Source of the DNA: Wujia chipingensis
Lineage (GTDB): Bacteria; Bacillota; Clostridia; Lachnospirales; Lachnospiraceae
NCBI RefSeq assembly: GCF_014337155.1
Contig: NZ_CP060632.1
Coordinates: 722,501-786,500 of the forward strand
Length of the DNA stretch: 64,000 bases
Direction of reading: 5' to 3'
In this document: in pieces, positions 46,069 through 54,982 of the stretch
Numbering within the stretch: the stretch's first letter is position 1
Layout of the letters: each line of letters opens with the position of its first letter
Made by a program: the position numbers and the translations under genes
The notes under the pieces: generated by a model
Told to the model about the DNA's origin: nothing
Database searches by the model: none
The model's input: only the letters and a program-made list of their open reading frames with translations

Positions 46069-47097
46069 ATGGGTTTACATATGGTAAAGGCGGTTCCAAC
46101 GCCGGAAGAGATTCGCGCAGCGCATCCGATGGACAAAGAGTTACAGGAGATCAAAGCAAAAAGAGATGCTGAGATCAAGAAGATATTTACCGGTGAGTCT
46201 GATAAGTTTATTGCGATCATCGGTCCTTGCTCCGCAGATTATGAGAATTCCGTACTTGATTATCTCTGCAGACTGGCAGCTGTTGCAGAGAAGATCAAGG
46301 ATAAGGTTTTTGTAATTCCTAGAATCTACACTAACAAACCACGTACAAATGGTTCCGGATATAAGGGCATGCTGCATCAGCCGAATCCGGAGGATAAGCC
46401 GGATTTCATCGAGGGTGTGAAGGCAATCCGAAAGATGCACATCAAAGCAATCCGTGAGACAGGACTGACTGCAGCCGATGAGATGCTGTATACGGATAAC
46501 TGGCCATATCTCGAGGATATTTTATCTTATGTGGCAATCGGTGCAAGAAGTGTGGAGAATCAGGCACATCGTCTGACATCGAGCGGTATTGACGTTCCGG
46601 TTGGAATGAAGAATCCGACAAGCGGTGATTTCGCTGTCATGCTCAATTCCTGTGTGGCGGCACAGGCAAAACATACATTCCTGTTCTCCGGTTATGAGGC
46701 AAAGACCGATGGAAATCCATTGGCACATTGTATCCTACGTGGATCTTTGAGCAAGAGCGGACGTTCCATTCCAAATTATCATTATGAGGATCTGAAGTAC
46801 CTTGCTGAGGCGTATGGCAAGTATAAGCTTGTGAATCCTGCATGTATTGTGGATGCAAATCACAACAACTCTGGTAAGAAGTGGGATGAGCAGCCTCGTA
46901 TCGTAAATGAGATTCTGCACAGCAGAAGACACAGTGATGAGGTAAAGCATCTGGTCAAGGGTGTTATGGTAGAGAGCTACATCGAGGATGGAAATCAGCC
47001 AATCGGTGGTGGATGCTATGGCAAGTCAATCACAGATCCTTGCCTTGGATGGAAGAAGACAGAGAGACTGCTTCTGGAGATGGCAGAGCAGCTGTAA
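46069..47097 (+). CDS. 3-deoxy-7-phosphoheptulonate synthase (DAHP synthase), AroG/F/H type
   Basis: A 342-residue enzyme of the type I DAHP synthase family, which condenses phosphoenolpyruvate and erythrose 4-phosphate in the first step of aromatic amino-acid synthesis. Family motifs are visible: IIGPCSADY near 52, PRIYTNKPRTNGSGYKG near 88-104, GARSVENQAHR, PVGMKNPTSGD near 180 and VDANHNNSGKKW near 265. The conserved lysine and metal-binding residues are in these segments. The protein begins directly with the family core plus a short N-terminal extension. The start at ATG 46069 follows GGAGGAA. A terminator-like hairpin follows. Confidence 0.95.
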   Translation: MGLHMVKAVPTPEEIRAAHPMDKELQEIKAKRDAEIKKIFTGESDKFIAIIGPCSADYENSVLDYLCRLAAVAEKIKDKVFVIPRIYTNKPRTNGSGYKGMLHQPNPEDKPDFIEGVKAIRKMHIKAIRETGLTAADEMLYTDNWPYLEDILSYVAIGARSVENQAHRLTSSGIDVPVGMKNPTSGDFAVMLNSCVAAQAKHTFLFSGYEAKTDGNPLAHCILRGSLSKSGRSIPNYHYEDLKYLAEAYGKYKLVNPACIVDANHNNSGKKWDEQPRIVNEILHSRRHSDEVKHLVKGVMVESYIEDGNQPIGGGCYGKSITDPCLGWKKTERLLLEMAEQL

Positions 47098-47115
47098 GCA
47101 AAATGAGACTTATGG

Positions 47116-47153
47116 ATAAGCTGCTGGTTCGAATCAATCAGCAGCTTATTTTG
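47116..47153 (+). terminator. Probable terminator after the DAHP synthase gene
   Basis: A perfect 11-bp stem ATAAGCTGCTG / CAGCAGCTTAT with a 12-base loop is followed by only three or four T residues, so it is weaker than the others listed. Confidence 0.6.
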
Positions 47154-47169
47154 AGCCAGGAGGTTACAT

Positions 47170-47553
47170 ATGAATATATTTAGTATTTTGATTCCGAAGC
47201 ACACATTGACGTACTTAAATGCAAATGATCCTCTGGATCAGGCAGTCGCATTTCTGCTTGGTGCCACATATACGGCAATCCCTGTGGTGGATGACCAGGG
47301 ACGGTATGTCGGGATCGCCAGTGAGGGTGATTTCCTGCGTGCGGTCATGGAACACGGACGTGAGAACCTCGCAAAGTATAAGGTAGCAGATATCGTCAAC
47401 AAAGACGAAGGCGCGAAAGTATTAAATACTGTAGAAAAAGATGAGATTATGGAAAGGATTCTGGATCGGAATTTCCTCTGCGTGGTAGATGACCGGGATT
47501 GCTTTATCGGCATTATCACACGAAAGAGTATCATTCTGTACCTGAAGAACTGA
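47170..47553 (+). CDS. CBS-domain pair protein
   Basis: A 127-residue protein made of two CBS motifs, which bind adenosyl nucleotides as sensors. The first spans about residues 12-60 (AVAFLLGATYTAIPVVDDQGRYVGIASEGDF read across two segments) and the second about 68-127, ending in FIGIITRKSII. There is no catalytic domain, so it must regulate a partner. The HAD phosphatase gene begins one base after its stop, suggesting the two are cotranscribed. It is preceded by CCAGGAGGT. Confidence 0.88.
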   Translation: MNIFSILIPKHTLTYLNANDPLDQAVAFLLGATYTAIPVVDDQGRYVGIASEGDFLRAVMEHGRENLAKYKVADIVNKDEGAKVLNTVEKDEIMERILDRNFLCVVDDRDCFIGIITRKSIILYLKN

Positions 47554-47554
47554 T

Positions 47555-48214
47555 ATGTATAAGTATGTATTTTTGGATCTTGATGGGACGATTACGGAAC
47601 CGGAAGAGGGCATCATCAATGGTGTGTTGTATGCGCTTTCGAAGTTTGGAATTACAGTAGAAGATCGGACGACGTTGTATCCTTACATTGGACCCCCACT
47701 TCGGGATTCGTTCCGGGAATTTCATGGACTCTCGGAAGAAGAGGCAGAACAGGCGGTGTTGTATTACCGGGAATATTACAGCACGAAGGGTATCTACCAA
47801 AATGGTATTATGCCGGGGATGGAAGCTGCATTTCAGACGCTTCAGGAGCGTGGTTGTCATCTGTATGTGGCAACGTCGAAGCCGGAGCTTTATGCAAAAC
47901 AGATTCTGGAACATCTGAAGTTGGATGGATATTTTGATATCATTGCAGGCAGTACCTTTGACAAATCAAGAGATTCAAAGGCAGCGGTGATTGAGTATCT
48001 GCTTGCCGGGATTGCGGCAGATCAGGGAAAACCTTCGATGGACGATATCATTATGGTTGGTGACCGGGAGTTCGATGTAATCGGTGCCAGAGCATTTGGA
48101 ATCGAGACGATCGGTGTACTGTTTGGATATGGCAGTAAAGAAGAGTTTGAAGCCTGTGATTGCAGATATCTTGCAGAGAATGCGGAAGAGATGGTGCAGA
48201 TCATCCTGCGATAA
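47555..48214 (+). CDS. HAD-superfamily hydrolase (phosphoglycolate phosphatase-like)
   Basis: A 219-residue protein with the four HAD motifs: DLDGTIT (7-13), T/S motif in VATSKPE near 109, the lysine in TFDKSRDSK near 140-148, and GDRE-D near 169-173. The GPPLRDSF segment near 49 is typical of the PGP/YbjI-like group with an alpha-helical cap. It should dephosphorylate a small metabolite; the substrate is not known. It directly follows the CBS gene. Confidence 0.88.
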   Translation: MYKYVFLDLDGTITEPEEGIINGVLYALSKFGITVEDRTTLYPYIGPPLRDSFREFHGLSEEEAEQAVLYYREYYSTKGIYQNGIMPGMEAAFQTLQERGCHLYVATSKPELYAKQILEHLKLDGYFDIIAGSTFDKSRDSKAAVIEYLLAGIAADQGKPSMDDIIMVGDREFDVIGARAFGIETIGVLFGYGSKEEFEACDCRYLAENAEEMVQIILR

Positions 48215-48301
48215 TACATGAGAATACGGGCGGTTATGTTTCTGTATAGTGTTAATACTGTTGGGGATGATCGATGTAACATAGGAAAGAGGTTATAATA
48301 A

Positions 48302-48481
48302 ATGGATTTTCAGATTGGACAGATCATTCGAATGAAGAAGCCGCATCCGTGTGGTGGAAATACATGGGAGATCCAGCGTGTTGGCATGGATTTCCGGTTG
48401 AAGTGCCAGACTTGTGGACATATGGTGATGATTCCAAGACGTGTTGTGGAAAAAGGCTTCCGTGGATTTGTAGAGGAATAA
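48302..48481 (+). CDS. DUF951-family small protein
   Basis: A 59-residue protein that begins MDFQIGQIIRMKKPHPCGG and contains C17 and a C-x2-C pair in KCQTCGHMV, then I-P-R-R-V-V-E-K. This is the DUF951 pattern, a small zinc-binding protein common in Firmicutes, often next to parB or ychF. Its function is unknown. The AAAGAGG site lies ahead of the ATG. Confidence 0.85.
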   Translation: MDFQIGQIIRMKKPHPCGGNTWEIQRVGMDFRLKCQTCGHMVMIPRRVVEKGFRGFVEE

Positions 48482-48483
48482 AG

Positions 48484-48515
48484 AAAAAGTAGAGCGGTTG
48501 GCTCTACTTTTTTTG
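48484..48515. terminator. Bidirectional terminator between DUF951 and the diguanylate cyclase gene
   Basis: The stem AAAGTAGAGC / GCTCTACTTT has A residues on its left and T residues on its right, so it can end transcription in both directions. It overlaps the last codons of the minus-strand gene. Confidence 0.85.
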
Positions 48516-50810
48516 CTTTTCTTTCTTCGCTTTCTTTTCGATGTACAGTTTTTTATCTGCCTGTTCCAACACCTCTTCGATATCCAGATCTTTTGTACAG
48601 GCAACTTCACAGATACCGATACTCATCTCAATCCGGTATGGCTTTTGAACCATCTGATTATGGCGTTCTGTGATTTCTGCGATACGATGCTTCATGATCT
48701 TTTCGTAGTTTGGAATACCAAGCAGTGCGAAAGCTACAAACTCGTCTCCGCCGAAGCGGGAGATAACATCGGTATTTCGGAATGCTTCTTTTAAGATCAT
48801 ACCGATTTCCCGGAGGGCAAAATCACCTTCGTCGTGCCCGTATTTATCGTTGATCATCTTCAGGTTGTCCATGTCTGCATAGAGAACAAGTACCTCTCGG
48901 TTCTGGTTCATCGGATTCTCAATGATCGTCTTGACGTAGTCTAAGAATCCCCAGCGGTTGTATAAGCCGGTCAGCTGATCGGTCTTGGAGATCTCCTTTA
49001 AGATCAGATTATGCTTGGACATCTGCTCTAAGTTTTGCTGCAGATGTTCACTGATTTCTTTCTGCTGTTCTAACAAAAGCATCGTCTTTAACGCGGCAGA
49101 AATATGGATGCCAAGGGATGGAACCATATTGAAATAATCAAGCTCCGTATCACAGACAATCAGACCAAGCAACTGTTCCTGTGAGAACAGCGGTGCAAGG
49201 ATGTAAGTTCTCCGTTTATCCTGCTGCATCTTTGTGTTGTTGAAAATGCTGTTAATTGTTACAAGCTGTTCGTTCTTCGGTACACCGAAGGACTGGTTTT
49301 CAATCGTATAGGCACGTAACAACAGCGAATCCGGTTTGCGGAATACTGTGTCGTGTGGATGATTGATCGGCTGTTTGAACGTATATAAGAACGAAGAGTG
49401 GATACCAATCGCACTCATATTTTTCAGGATGGATTCAAATGGAAGATCCATCAGTCTGGATTGTGACAGGTTTGCGCTGATTTCGTCCACCAGATGTGTG
49501 ATCTGTGCCATACTGCCGTACTGCTTCTGGTAGGTACGGAAGTTGGAGATGGAAAGCTGCTGATACATCGATGAAAAGACATCGACGAACGTAATCCGCT
49601 TCTCTGGATCTTCAATCTGACGCTCCAATACAAATTGTAAGGAGAACAGCAGATTCACAAAAAGCTCTACCGAAGTATAGGAGAAAATCGGCTGTTCGAT
49701 AATCTGTGTGAACAATGTCTGGACATCCATTCGATCTGCTGCAATATCGTTTGATGTTGTCAGATCGCAGATCAGACGGAAAAATACGGACAGGTCATCC
49801 TTTAACTGGAGGATGATGTTTGTGTCAGCGTAAGTGCTGAACAGATAGTTCATAATATGTTTCAGAATCTCTGGACGTTTCTTCTCGTCGAGAAGTCCAA
49901 CCAATTGCAGTTTTGCTGCCAGAGAATCATAATCGTAGTTCGCACAGCCACAGGAGCAGCGGTGAATATAATGGGTTGCAACACGCTGTGCGACAGGTGC
50001 TGTATTCTCATCTAAGAAATCCGCCATATGGAGGATTGCCTTGTATGCAAGCTCAGCTGCGTTTGCCTCGACGGTTGTGAGAGGTGGATTTAATGTGGAC
50101 GCGTAAGGCGCATTATCAAAGCCGATTGCTAAGATGTCCTTGCCGACCTTCAGTCCAAGCTTGGCAAATACACGATATCCGCCTTTTGCCATTTCATCAT
50201 TTGCAAATACGACGGCATCTAATTCCGGATGGGTTGAGACGAAAGCTCCGATCAGCTTTTCACTACTATCCTCGAAATTGCCATAGACAACATAGTTTTC
50301 GTTATATGGAATATTCTGTTCTTCCAGAACCTTGCGATAGGCATTCAGACGTTCCATTGCGTCAATATTGGTCTTTGGACCGCTGACGTAACCGATGTTC
50401 TTCGCACCGTGATCGACGATCAGATGCCGGATGCCCTGCATGAAGGCGCCCTGATTATCAAAAATCATAGATGGATACCCTGGCATATCGGTGTAGAGGA
50501 TGACAACCGGAATTCCAAGAAATTGTGCAAGGAATCTGCGGCGGGCGTCAAGATCAATACGACAACCGATCAGTCCCATCATAATATATAAAATATCCAG
50601 GTGATTATCATTTGCAAACTGGAACAGGGTATTATACTGATATTCGTACTGTAAATGGTCATCAGAAATAAGGGTATTATCAAGATACATACCCGGAAAG
50701 ATATACATATTTGCATCGATGGCACGTGCGCCAAGCTCGGCACCTTTGACTGCCTCTGATGTAAATGGAGTATTCAAATCATTGATTAGCAATCCTATAT
50801 TTTTTCGCAA
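48504..50810 (-). CDS. Cytosolic LacI-type sensor fused to a GGDEF diguanylate cyclase
   Basis: A 768-residue protein. Residues 1-270 are a periplasmic-binding-protein type 3 domain like the ligand domain of LacI regulators (IGLLINDLNTPF, AVVFANDEMAKGG, DILAIGFDNAPYAS). There is no signal peptide, lipobox or DNA-binding helix-turn-helix. The middle (about 280-580) is helical with a GAF-like part near 450-570. A coiled helix leads to the C-terminal GGDEF domain (about 605-760) with the intact active site SRFGGDEF. It should make cyclic di-GMP in response to a cytosolic sugar-like ligand. A divergent gene (CarD type) shares its 266-bp upstream region. Confidence 0.88.
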   Translation of the reverse strand: MRKNIGLLINDLNTPFTSEAVKGAELGARAIDANMYIFPGMYLDNTLISDDHLQYEYQYNTLFQFANDNHLDILYIMMGLIGCRIDLDARRRFLAQFLGIPVVILYTDMPGYPSMIFDNQGAFMQGIRHLIVDHGAKNIGYVSGPKTNIDAMERLNAYRKVLEEQNIPYNENYVVYGNFEDSSEKLIGAFVSTHPELDAVVFANDEMAKGGYRVFAKLGLKVGKDILAIGFDNAPYASTLNPPLTTVEANAAELAYKAILHMADFLDENTAPVAQRVATHYIHRCSCGCANYDYDSLAAKLQLVGLLDEKKRPEILKHIMNYLFSTYADTNIILQLKDDLSVFFRLICDLTTSNDIAADRMDVQTLFTQIIEQPIFSYTSVELFVNLLFSLQFVLERQIEDPEKRITFVDVFSSMYQQLSISNFRTYQKQYGSMAQITHLVDEISANLSQSRLMDLPFESILKNMSAIGIHSSFLYTFKQPINHPHDTVFRKPDSLLLRAYTIENQSFGVPKNEQLVTINSIFNNTKMQQDKRRTYILAPLFSQEQLLGLIVCDTELDYFNMVPSLGIHISAALKTMLLLEQQKEISEHLQQNLEQMSKHNLILKEISKTDQLTGLYNRWGFLDYVKTIIENPMNQNREVLVLYADMDNLKMINDKYGHDEGDFALREIGMILKEAFRNTDVISRFGGDEFVAFALLGIPNYEKIMKHRIAEITERHNQMVQKPYRIEMSIGICEVACTKDLDIEEVLEQADKKLYIEKKAKKEKQKK

Positions 50811-51076
50811 AGAAAATTCCCCCTTGTTCCATAAAACAAACCACGAACCTTATAATTTCATTATCGACATTTTAACTGAAAATTCAACATAATTTTCAAA
50901 AATTGTAAAATTTGTAGCATACTATTGTGAAAAAACACAAAAAAATAGGAAACTATCTTTGCAAAAGTGCTGAAAATCTGGAGATTCAGAAAAACCGACT
51001 TACGATTTGCCTGCAAAAGTGATATTATAAATAGGTAGAATATAAGAGGGTTTAATAGAAAGATGGAGGCGAGAGA

Positions 51077-51577
51077 GTGTTTCATGTAGGCGATTATATC
51101 GTATATGGAAGCAATGGTATATGCCGGGTGGAGGAGATCACACATCCGGATATAGCGGGAATTGATGAAGACAAATTGTATTATGTGTTAGTGCCGGAAA
51201 AGACAAGGGACAGTCGGTTGTTTTGCCCGACAGACAATAGCCGGGTTGTGCTTCGGAGTGTGATCACAGCCGATGAGGCGGCAGCTTTGATGGAAGAGGT
51301 CAAGGAAATCGAACCATTGCAGGTAGAGAGTGAGCGGATGCGGGATGACAGTTACAAAAAGGCAATGAAAAGCTGTGATCTGCGCCAGTGTGTCAAGGTA
51401 ATCAAGGCACTTCTGATCCGGAAAGAAGAGCGTGAGTCACATGGCAAGAAAGTGACGGTAACTGATGAACGGTATATGAAGCTCGCCGAGGAGGGCTTAT
51501 ACAGTGAGCTTTCTCTGGTTATGGGAAAAGACCGGGAAGAAATCAAAGAGAAATTTTTAGATTATTGTAAGCAATAG
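51077..51577 (+). CDS. CarD/CdnL-type RNA polymerase-interacting regulator
   Basis: A 166-residue protein. The N-terminal domain (FHVGDYIVYGSNGICRVEEI) is the CarD/TRCF RNA-polymerase-interaction domain, and the C-terminal part is helical (about 80-166). CarD proteins bind the beta subunit and stabilise open promoter complexes. The start is GTG 51077, seven bases after GGAGGC. An ATG inside the frame would cut off the first strand of the domain. It is divergent from the diguanylate cyclase gene. Confidence 0.9.
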   Translation: MFHVGDYIVYGSNGICRVEEITHPDIAGIDEDKLYYVLVPEKTRDSRLFCPTDNSRVVLRSVITADEAAALMEEVKEIEPLQVESERMRDDSYKKAMKSCDLRQCVKVIKALLIRKEERESHGKKVTVTDERYMKLAEEGLYSELSLVMGKDREEIKEKFLDYCKQ

Positions 51578-51652
51578 TCTTTTATTTTTTCGGATAGTAT
51601 AGTATAATATGCTTATCTAGGATAAAATTAAAGAAAAATGGAGGAATTACAA

Positions 51653-52516
51653 ATGTTAGTTTCAGCTACAGAAATGTTGAAAAAGGCTAAAGCTGGTCAT
51701 TATGCAGTTGGTCAGTTCAACATCAATAACCTTGAGTGGACAAAGTCAATTCTTTTAACAGCACAGGAGCTCAACTCCCCAGTTATCCTTGGTGTATCTG
51801 AGGGTGCCGGAAAGTATATGACAGGATTCAAGACAGTTGCAGCTATGGTTAAGGCTATGGACGAGGAACTTGGAATCACAGTTCCAGTAGCACTTCATTT
51901 GGATCATGGAACATACGAAGGATGTTATAAGTGTATCAAGGCTGGTTTCACATCTATCATGTTTGATGGTTCTCACTATCCATTCGAAGAGAACCTTGCT
52001 AAGTCTACAGAGCTCGTAAACGTAGCTCATCAGCTTGGTCTTTCTATCGAGTGTGAAGTTGGTTCTATCGGTGGAGAAGAAGACGGCGTTGTAGGTATGG
52101 GTGAGTGTGCAGATCCTGAAGAATGTAAGACAATCGCTGATCTTGGCGTAGACATGCTTGCTGCAGGTATCGGTAATATCCATGGTAAGTATCCGGCAAA
52201 CTGGAAGGGACTTTCTTTCGAGACATTGGATGCTATCCAGCAGAAGACAGGCATTATGCCTCTCGTACTTCACGGTGGTACAGGTATTCCTGCTGATATG
52301 ATCAAGAAGGCAATTACACTTGGTGTATCTAAGATCAACGTAAATACAGAGTGTCAGCTTTCATTCCAGGAAGCTACAAGAAAGTACATTGAAGCTGGTA
52401 AGGATCTCGAGGGTAAGGGATTTGATCCACGTAAGCTCCTTGCACCTGGTGCAGAAGCTATCAAGGCAACAGTAAAAGAGAAGATGGAACTTTTCGGATC
52501 TGTTGGTAAGGCTTAA
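51653..52516 (+). CDS. fba: Class II fructose-1,6-bisphosphate aldolase
   Basis: A 287-residue zinc aldolase of glycolysis, cleaving fructose 1,6-bisphosphate into two triose phosphates. The family motifs are present: GQFNINNLEW near 22, PVALHLDHGTYE near 76-87 with zinc and catalytic residues, GGEEDGV, GNIHGKYP near 178-186, LVLHGGTGI and SKINVNTE near 228-235. The start at ATG 51653 follows GGAGGAA. A TATAAT at 51603 is the likely -10 box, with no clear -35. Codon use is strongly biased towards common codons, as expected for high expression. A terminator follows. Confidence 0.95.
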   Translation: MLVSATEMLKKAKAGHYAVGQFNINNLEWTKSILLTAQELNSPVILGVSEGAGKYMTGFKTVAAMVKAMDEELGITVPVALHLDHGTYEGCYKCIKAGFTSIMFDGSHYPFEENLAKSTELVNVAHQLGLSIECEVGSIGGEEDGVVGMGECADPEECKTIADLGVDMLAAGIGNIHGKYPANWKGLSFETLDAIQQKTGIMPLVLHGGTGIPADMIKKAITLGVSKINVNTECQLSFQEATRKYIEAGKDLEGKGFDPRKLLAPGAEAIKATVKEKMELFGSVGKA

Positions 52517-52547
52517 TAAGTAACTTCTTTAAAAAAGACTAGATGCG

Positions 52548-52579
52548 AGTCGCTCTACATCATGTAGGGCGACTTTTTT
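52548..52579 (+). terminator. Intrinsic terminator after fba
   Basis: The stem AGTCGCTCTACAT / ATGTAGGGCGACT, with one G-T pair, is followed by TTTTTT. Confidence 0.9.
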
Positions 52580-52603
52580 CAACGTTTTTCTTCTGTATTT
52601 CTC

Positions 52604-52632
52604 TTGTTTCCTGTGTCTGCATGTATTATAAT
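52604..52632 (+). promoter_or_regulatory. Promoter of the jetABC operon
   Basis: TTGTTT at 52604-52609 and TATAAT at 52627-52632 are separated by exactly 17 bp, 62 bp before the JetA ATG. A second TATAAT occurs nine bases later at 52636. Confidence 0.65.
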
Positions 52633-52645
52633 TATTATAATTATG

Positions 52646-52678
52646 CGGCAGTATGCCCATTTATGTAAACTACTGCCG
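52646..52678. promoter_or_regulatory. Inverted repeat in the jetABC leader
   Basis: CGGCAGTA (52646-52653) and TACTGCCG (52671-52678) are perfect inverted repeats with 17 bp between them. They stand right after the predicted transcription start and before the ribosome binding site, where an operator or mRNA hairpin would act. Confidence 0.5.
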
Positions 52679-52694
52679 AACCAGGAGAAAACGC

Positions 52695-54269
52695 ATGGCT
52701 TTAAAACACGTAATGATCAACGATATAATTGCAGAACATAGTGCGCGGATGCAGAATCTGAAAAAGTACTATCCGTTTTTCGTGTTGAATGAGACGACTT
52801 TTACACAGTACAAGGAAGGTAAGTATGCGTTTTTAGATATGGGATATATCACGATGGCGTCCTTGCGGTTTTTCATCAATGAAAACAATTTCCACGAAAA
52901 GGACGTCACGTATGAAGAATATGAGGATTTCCTGCGGGAACTTCTGACGCGGGATTTCAAGCTGGAAGAGGAACTGGTAGAGCTGCGCGAACTGATCTCC
53001 TATATTTTTGATAAGATTAAAAATGACGGGCGGGCGTTTGAGTTTCATTTCTATGATCCGGAAGTGCGGGAAAACAAGGTCGCACGCGTGAAGCTGATTG
53101 ACAGTCATATCGCGCAGGGGACGGTTTATTATACGATTACGCCAGAGGGCATTGAGTTCTATCTGGATACGAAGGAAATCAAAGACGAGAGCAAGATCAA
53201 TGTATCCCAGTTGTTGCTTGAGAAGATGATCAATGCGAACAACTTCAAGGGCGGTATCGATGTGGTTCGTCGGATCAACAGTCAGGTGATCTCGCTGATT
53301 GAGCAGAAGGAGCAGGTCGTAAAGCTGCTTGGAGTGGATGTGTTCGAGGGTGCAAAGGCGTATGAACATTTCATGGACACGACGGCAAAGTGGTTTACCG
53401 AAGAGCAGAAATTATTTGTGAAGAACAAGGCGCTGGTCGATAAGGCGATTGAAAAGGCAGAGTTTGAACGCGATACCGATGGAGGTTCACCGACCCTGCA
53501 TTCGAAGGCACTCTCGGAGATCAGCCAGTTGGAGACAGAGTTAAAGAAAACAATCTACAATCATAGCCGCCTGATCGGTGAGACAACCGAGCTGTCACAG
53601 TTGTCCGATCAGATCATCAACCGGGCGAAATTACGGAAATTAAGACCAGTCTTTGATTTTAAGCAGGCGTTAAATACGATCATGAAGCTGGATCAGCCGG
53701 ATCTGCTGGCACATGTGCTGGAACCGCTGTTTGCGCCGCGGATGGATAAGTATTTCACGATGCGGAACATCGACAATATCCTGACGCTTCGAAGTGATGA
53801 GAAGCAGGAGACAGAGAAGATTGAAAAGCGGGAACTGACACCAGATTTCAAGTATGAGGACGAGATTCTGGAGGAGAAGATCGGACGAAACTTCGCCCAC
53901 CTGTTCTACGAGCTCTGCGATCAGTTGAAGAAGTGGAATCGTGTTACCTTGAAGGAATACAATGGAATCCTTGAAATAAAATTTGGCGAGGAAATCTATA
54001 CAAACCGCGATTACTATGCGTTCCTGGTACATTTATCCGGGAAGCGGTCGTATCGGGTTGATGAAATGCTCGAGAAGCAGGAAACGATGTTAGAAGAGAT
54101 GGTCGTCGAACATCTGACAGAGGAAGAAAAGGAACGCATTCGAGATATTCGATTCACAATCACATTTGGAACGGATGAGGTAGAGATCAAACCACAGATG
54201 CAGGATATAGAAGCCGTCGAGCCGTTTGTGGTAACGGATATGAATTTTGAAAGGGAGGCAGCCGAGTAA
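52695..54269 (+). CDS. JetA-type condensin (kleisin-like) subunit of a Wadjet/MksBEF-like system
   Basis: A 524-residue protein. Gene order (this gene, a 237-residue protein, a 1466-residue SMC-like ATPase) and its helical, winged-helix-like content match the JetA-JetB-JetC set of Wadjet plasmid defence in Firmicutes. I believe this form belongs to the DUF5716 JetA family, from memory. JetA is the kleisin bridging the SMC heads. The start at ATG 52695 follows CCAGGAGAAA. An upstream frame from 52653 runs through the leader repeat and is not used. The stop shares a base with the next ATG. Confidence 0.75.
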   Translation: MALKHVMINDIIAEHSARMQNLKKYYPFFVLNETTFTQYKEGKYAFLDMGYITMASLRFFINENNFHEKDVTYEEYEDFLRELLTRDFKLEEELVELRELISYIFDKIKNDGRAFEFHFYDPEVRENKVARVKLIDSHIAQGTVYYTITPEGIEFYLDTKEIKDESKINVSQLLLEKMINANNFKGGIDVVRRINSQVISLIEQKEQVVKLLGVDVFEGAKAYEHFMDTTAKWFTEEQKLFVKNKALVDKAIEKAEFERDTDGGSPTLHSKALSEISQLETELKKTIYNHSRLIGETTELSQLSDQIINRAKLRKLRPVFDFKQALNTIMKLDQPDLLAHVLEPLFAPRMDKYFTMRNIDNILTLRSDEKQETEKIEKRELTPDFKYEDEILEEKIGRNFAHLFYELCDQLKKWNRVTLKEYNGILEIKFGEEIYTNRDYYAFLVHLSGKRSYRVDEMLEKQETMLEEMVVEHLTEEEKERIRDIRFTITFGTDEVEIKPQMQDIEAVEPFVVTDMNFEREAAE

Positions 54270-54982
54270 TGGAACAGCGAAATCTGGAAAAAGCATTGGA
54301 TGTATATGCCGCGTTGATTACCGGGCAGGAAATCTCCAGAAGCAATCCGGACACACGGGATCTGTATGAAGAATTTTATGCAAATGCTGCTGTGTACGAC
54401 ATTGTAACCAAGATGATGAAAAAACTGAATTTGAATTTATATGAATATCAGGATGCGGTCTATCTGACTGCCGGTGAGGGAAACCGCGTGTTTGGATATA
54501 CAAACGATGATATGAAGCGTCTGCTTGGGCTACGGTTAAACCGGGAGCTGTATATGGTATATTTTATCATGTACAATTTCCTGTTACTGTTCTATCAGGA
54601 TTCCGCATCGTATCAGGTGAAGGAATATGTGCGGCTCGAAGATATTTTAGAGCAGGTAACAACGTATCTTGCGTCAATTACAAAGGATCTGTCTGTGTAT
54701 TCCATGAGTGATGTGGAAGCGGACAGTTTCAAGTCACTGGCGCTTTTGTGGGATGAGCTTCCACTTGTGACTTCCGATGAGAAGGACAAGAACCGTGCCA
54801 GCCGTGCGTCCCGTACCGGATATGTGAAACTGACGTTTAATTTCTTACAGGAACAGAAATTATTTATCGCGGTGGAAGACCGCTATTATCCAACTGACCG
54901 TTTCCATGCGATCGTGGAGAACTATTTCGAGGAGTACAAAGGAAAAATTTACAAAGTACTGGGAGGAGAGACAAATGCCTAG
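54269..54982 (+). CDS. JetB-type condensin accessory subunit (DUF6063-like)
   Basis: A 237-residue, helical protein that lies between JetA and the SMC gene with overlaps of one base on the left and eight bases on the right. Its size and position match JetB/MksE, the KITE-type winged-helix subunit that regulates kleisin-SMC contact. TGYVKLTFNFLQEQKLFIAVED near the C-terminus (read in parts) fits the last winged helix. The family identity (DUF6063) is from memory. Confidence 0.7.
   Translation: MEQRNLEKALDVYAALITGQEISRSNPDTRDLYEEFYANAAVYDIVTKMMKKLNLNLYEYQDAVYLTAGEGNRVFGYTNDDMKRLLGLRLNRELYMVYFIMYNFLLLFYQDSASYQVKEYVRLEDILEQVTTYLASITKDLSVYSMSDVEADSFKSLALLWDELPLVTSDEKDKNRASRASRTGYVKLTFNFLQEQKLFIAVEDRYYPTDRFHAIVENYFEEYKGKIYKVLGGETNA

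Noticed and set aside
48291..48300. TATAAT just before the DUF951 start
   Set aside because: It lies within ten bases of the ATG and would give a leaderless message; a ribosome binding site is present, so this is probably chance.
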